This document shows, piece by piece, positions 61,805 to 64,000 of a stretch of 64,000 nucleotides of DNA. The DNA comes from Hahella sp018986435 (lineage in GTDB: Bacteria; Pseudomonadota; Gammaproteobacteria; Pseudomonadales; Oleiphilaceae), in the NCBI RefSeq assembly GCF_050749805.1, contig NZ_CP192738.1:1302001-1366000 (forward strand). Reading direction: 5' to 3'. The position numbers were made by a program, and so were the translations under genes. The notes beneath the pieces were generated by a model. It saw nothing but the letters and a program-made list of their open reading frames with translations. It made no database searches and had not been told where the DNA came from. The stretch's first letter is position 1. Each line of letters starts with the position of its first letter.

Positions 61805-62353
61805 ATGTCACGTCGCGATAACCTGATTTGGATCGACTTGGAGATGACCGGACTGGATCCGGACTCGGACCGAATTATTGAAATGGCGGTGGTCGTCACC
61901 ACCAGCAACCTGGAATTGGTCGCCGAAGGGCCGGTTATCGCAGTGCATCAGCCAGACAGCGTATTGGCGCTCATGGATGACTGGAATCGCAATACACATG
62001 GGACCAGCGGGCTGACGGACCGGGTCAAGGCCAGCACAATCGGAGAAGCTGAGGCGGAAAAACAGATGCTGGAATTTCTGGCGCAACATGTAGACGCGGG
62101 CTGCTCTCCCATGTGCGGCAACTCCATTGGCCAGGATCGCCGCTTTCTCGCCCGCTATATGAAGGACCTGGAAAAATTCTTCCATTATCGCAATCTGGAT
62201 GTCAGCACCCTTAAGGAGCTGGCCCGCCGCTGGCGGCCGGAGGTGGCCGCAGGAATCAAGAAAAAAGGCTCTCACCAGGCGTTGGAGGACATCAGGGAAT
62301 CAGTCGAAGAGCTGCGCTACTATCGCGAACACTTCCTGCGTTTAACGGACTGA
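61805..62353 (+). CDS. orn: Oligoribonuclease
   Basis: The 182-residue protein is a DEDDh exonuclease with DLEMTGLDPDSDRIIEMA, NSIGQDRRFLARYM and HQALEDIRESVEEL. It degrades 2-5 base RNA and pGpG from c-di-GMP breakdown, which ties it to the c-di-GMP proteins nearby. Its end overlaps the queG end by 12 bases on the other strand. Confidence 0.96.
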   Translation: MSRRDNLIWIDLEMTGLDPDSDRIIEMAVVVTTSNLELVAEGPVIAVHQPDSVLALMDDWNRNTHGTSGLTDRVKASTIGEAEAEKQMLEFLAQHVDAGCSPMCGNSIGQDRRFLARYMKDLEKFFHYRNLDVSTLKELARRWRPEVAAGIKKKGSHQALEDIRESVEELRYYREHFLRLTD

Positions 62354-63466
62354 CGTTTTTTCCGCTTCTTGCCGCTCGGCCATATCCGCGGGCGGCTCGC
62401 CATGTTGCGTCAGCGCCCAGCTGACATGCTCCTGAACAATGGCGGATGGGTGCGATAGCTTCTCCTTCAATGCAGCAATGATTGCTGGCGATGTTGGCGC
62501 ATTGCCGAGCGCCACGGCGATATTGCGCAGCCAGCTTTCATGCCCTGTACGGCGTATCGCTGATCCTTCCGTGTTGCTGAGGAACTCTTCCTCCGTCCAT
62601 GCAAATAACTCTAGCAATTCCGCACTGTCGAGACGATGGCGGGGCGAGAAGTCCTTTTCATCGGTCAGCCGGGAAAACTTGTTCCAGGGACAAACCATCT
62701 GGCAATCATCGCAGCCGAAGATGCGGTTTCCCATCATCGGGCGAAGGTCTTCGGGGATTTTGCCTTTTAGCTCTATCGTTAAATAGGAGATACAGCGGCG
62801 GGCGTCCAGAACATTGGGCGCTACAAATGCTTTGGTGGGGCATAAATCCAGACAGGCGCTGCAACTCCCACAATGGTTTTTGGGATAGGGCGGGTCGATG
62901 GGCAGGGGCAGGTCGGTGAACAGCTCGCCAAGGAAGAAGTAAGATCCCGCTTTGGGGTTGATCAGCATGGTGTTTTTGCCGATCCACCCCAAGCCGGCCT
63001 TCTGCGCTAATGCCCGCTCCAGAACCGGCGCGCTGTCAACGAAGACACGATAGGCGGACTCCGTAATTTCTTCCTGTATGCGCTTGCCCAGCTGAGCGAG
63101 ACGCTTGCGCATGAGTTTGTGATAGTCTCTGCCTACGGCGTAGCGGGAGACATAGGCGTTCTGATCTTGCTCCAGACGCGCTTGCGCTTCTCCCTTTTTT
63201 TCCGGCCAATAATCCATGCGTACACTGATGACGCGCAGTGTCCCGGGTAACAACTCAGCTGGGCGGCTGCGTTTGTCGCCATGGTCGGCCATGTACCCCA
63301 TGGCGCCATGATAGCCCTTACTCAGCCAGTCTTTGAGCGCCTCTTCGTGGCGGCCGAGATCGACATCGGTGACGCCGCACTGCTGAAATCCCAGCTCTTG
63401 CGCCCACTGTTTGATGTCGCCCGCCAACTGGTTAAGTTGAGATTGGCTGTAAGTTTCGTTCGTCAT
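62342..63466 (-). CDS. queG: Epoxyqueuosine reductase
   Basis: The 374-residue protein has cobalamin-dependent reductase features and two 4Fe-4S motifs: CGSCSACLDLCPTKA and FGCDDCQMVCPWNKF. It carries out the last step of queuosine tRNA modification. A C-terminal HEAT-like region is present. Divergent from the NAD(P)H-hydrate repair gene. Confidence 0.94.
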   Translation of the reverse strand: MTNETYSQSQLNQLAGDIKQWAQELGFQQCGVTDVDLGRHEEALKDWLSKGYHGAMGYMADHGDKRSRPAELLPGTLRVISVRMDYWPEKKGEAQARLEQDQNAYVSRYAVGRDYHKLMRKRLAQLGKRIQEEITESAYRVFVDSAPVLERALAQKAGLGWIGKNTMLINPKAGSYFFLGELFTDLPLPIDPPYPKNHCGSCSACLDLCPTKAFVAPNVLDARRCISYLTIELKGKIPEDLRPMMGNRIFGCDDCQMVCPWNKFSRLTDEKDFSPRHRLDSAELLELFAWTEEEFLSNTEGSAIRRTGHESWLRNIAVALGNAPTSPAIIAALKEKLSHPSAIVQEHVSWALTQHGEPPADMAERQEAEKTSVR

Positions 63467-63595
63467 AAGTTACCGCTTTAATCCAGGGGGCTATTGTGAC
63501 ACATCGGCGCATGGTTGTTTACGAAATGGTCTTTTTCGAGTATTTTGCTAAAATTTACATACGTATAGCGCTATTAATTGAAGTGGATTCTTGAA

Positions 63596-64000
63596 ATGTC
63601 ACCTGTGCGGGTCTCCCATCCTATGCCGAAGGACCTATTCACAGCGGCGCAAGTGCGTCAGCTCGACGCGTTGGCCATACAGTCCATGGCGGCTGAAAAC
63701 GGCTATGAACTCATGCAGCGTGCAGGGCGCTCAGCGTTTCGCGCGCTGATGCGTCGTTGGCCTGAAACGGCAAGGTTGACCGTGCTATGTGGTGGCGGCA
63801 ATAACGGCGGCGACGGCTATGTGGTGGCTGAACTCGCGCGCCGTCATAATTTGCAGGTCGAAGTATTCGCGTTGAGCGATCCCCAAAAATTGCAAGGTGA
63901 GGCGGCTCAGGCCTTCGCGAGTTGCCGCGCGGCTGGCGTTGATGTGACTATGTGGTCTCCTGATTCCTCTATAAGCGGCGACATCATTGTCGACGCCATG
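63596..64000 (+). CDS. NAD(P)H-hydrate epimerase/dehydratase (partial)
   Basis: Starting at the ATG at 63596, 135 codons of an open frame reach the window edge. VLCGGGNNGGDGYVVAELA is the nucleotide-binding motif of the YjeF N-terminal epimerase. It repairs damaged NAD(P)H hydrates; most bacterial copies are fused to the dehydratase domain, which would lie beyond the window. In related genomes tsaE, amiB and mutL follow. Confidence 0.88.
   Translation, partial: MSPVRVSHPMPKDLFTAAQVRQLDALAIQSMAAENGYELMQRAGRSAFRALMRRWPETARLTVLCGGGNNGGDGYVVAELARRHNLQVEVFALSDPQKLQGEAAQAFASCRAAGVDVTMWSPDSSISGDIIVDAM

Overview
The window looks like a stretch of a marine gammaproteobacterial chromosome, most likely Hahella or a close relative in the Oceanospirillales/Pseudomonadales. 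This is inferred from the gene order orn/rsgA/motBA/rhodanese/psd/PilZ protein/fimX/serB/parC, which I recall from Pseudomonas, together with an epmB-efp-epmA lysylation cassette, a PspF-PspABC locus, a large chitinase and many envelope genes. Assignment to a species cannot be proved from the sequence alone. No rRNA, tRNA, IS element, prophage or CRISPR array was seen.

Layout. 1-3.1 kb: a minus-strand histidine kinase and response regulator pair; the kinase has a long insert inside its ATPase domain. 3.4-6 kb: a secreted chitinase with two GH18 domains and two chitin-binding modules on repetitive linkers. 6-9.1 kb: Coq7, two unusual genes that are visibly AT-richer than their surroundings, a lipoprotein and a PhnA-type zinc-ribbon protein. 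9.2-11.8 kb: the phage-shock regulon pspABC with its sigma-54 promoter and divergent pspF. 11.8-16.1 kb: small metabolic and repair genes (solute-binding protein, DUF2165, AlkD, two GNATs, a cupin). 15.5-19 kb: a TetR repressor with a clear operator beside an EmrAB-type efflux pair. 19-24.6 kb: a BigR/SqrR-like persulfide-sensing ArsR regulator with two mirrored operators, a DUF2892 protein, an RND exporter, a LolA-like protein and an outer-membrane barrel. 24.9-30.2 kb: a secreted glycosidase-like protein, a SIMPL protein, a solute-binding protein, a DHFR-like enzyme and a COQ4-like protein.

30.2-39.3 kb is the most interesting region. It is an eight-gene, one-direction, tightly spaced operon: a NitT/TauT-type ABC permease and ATPase, two different proteins that fuse a solute-binding domain to an OmpA-like peptidoglycan-binding domain, a von Willebrand A lipoprotein, a membrane/coiled-coil protein, a TelA (toxic-anion-resistance family) protein and a free substrate-binding protein. 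This mix suggests an envelope-anchored transport or sensing machine rather than an ordinary importer.

39.5-64 kb is mostly housekeeping: thioesterase, an SOS-box-controlled radical SAM protein, phospholipase A, a lytic transglycosylase, ParC, SerB, a degenerate GGDEF/EAL protein resembling FimX, a PilZ-like protein, EpmB/EF-P/EpmA, Psd, a RhdA-type sulfurtransferase, an HDOD protein, MotAB, RsgA, Orn, QueG and the beginning of the NAD(P)H-hydrate repair enzyme, which runs off the window end.
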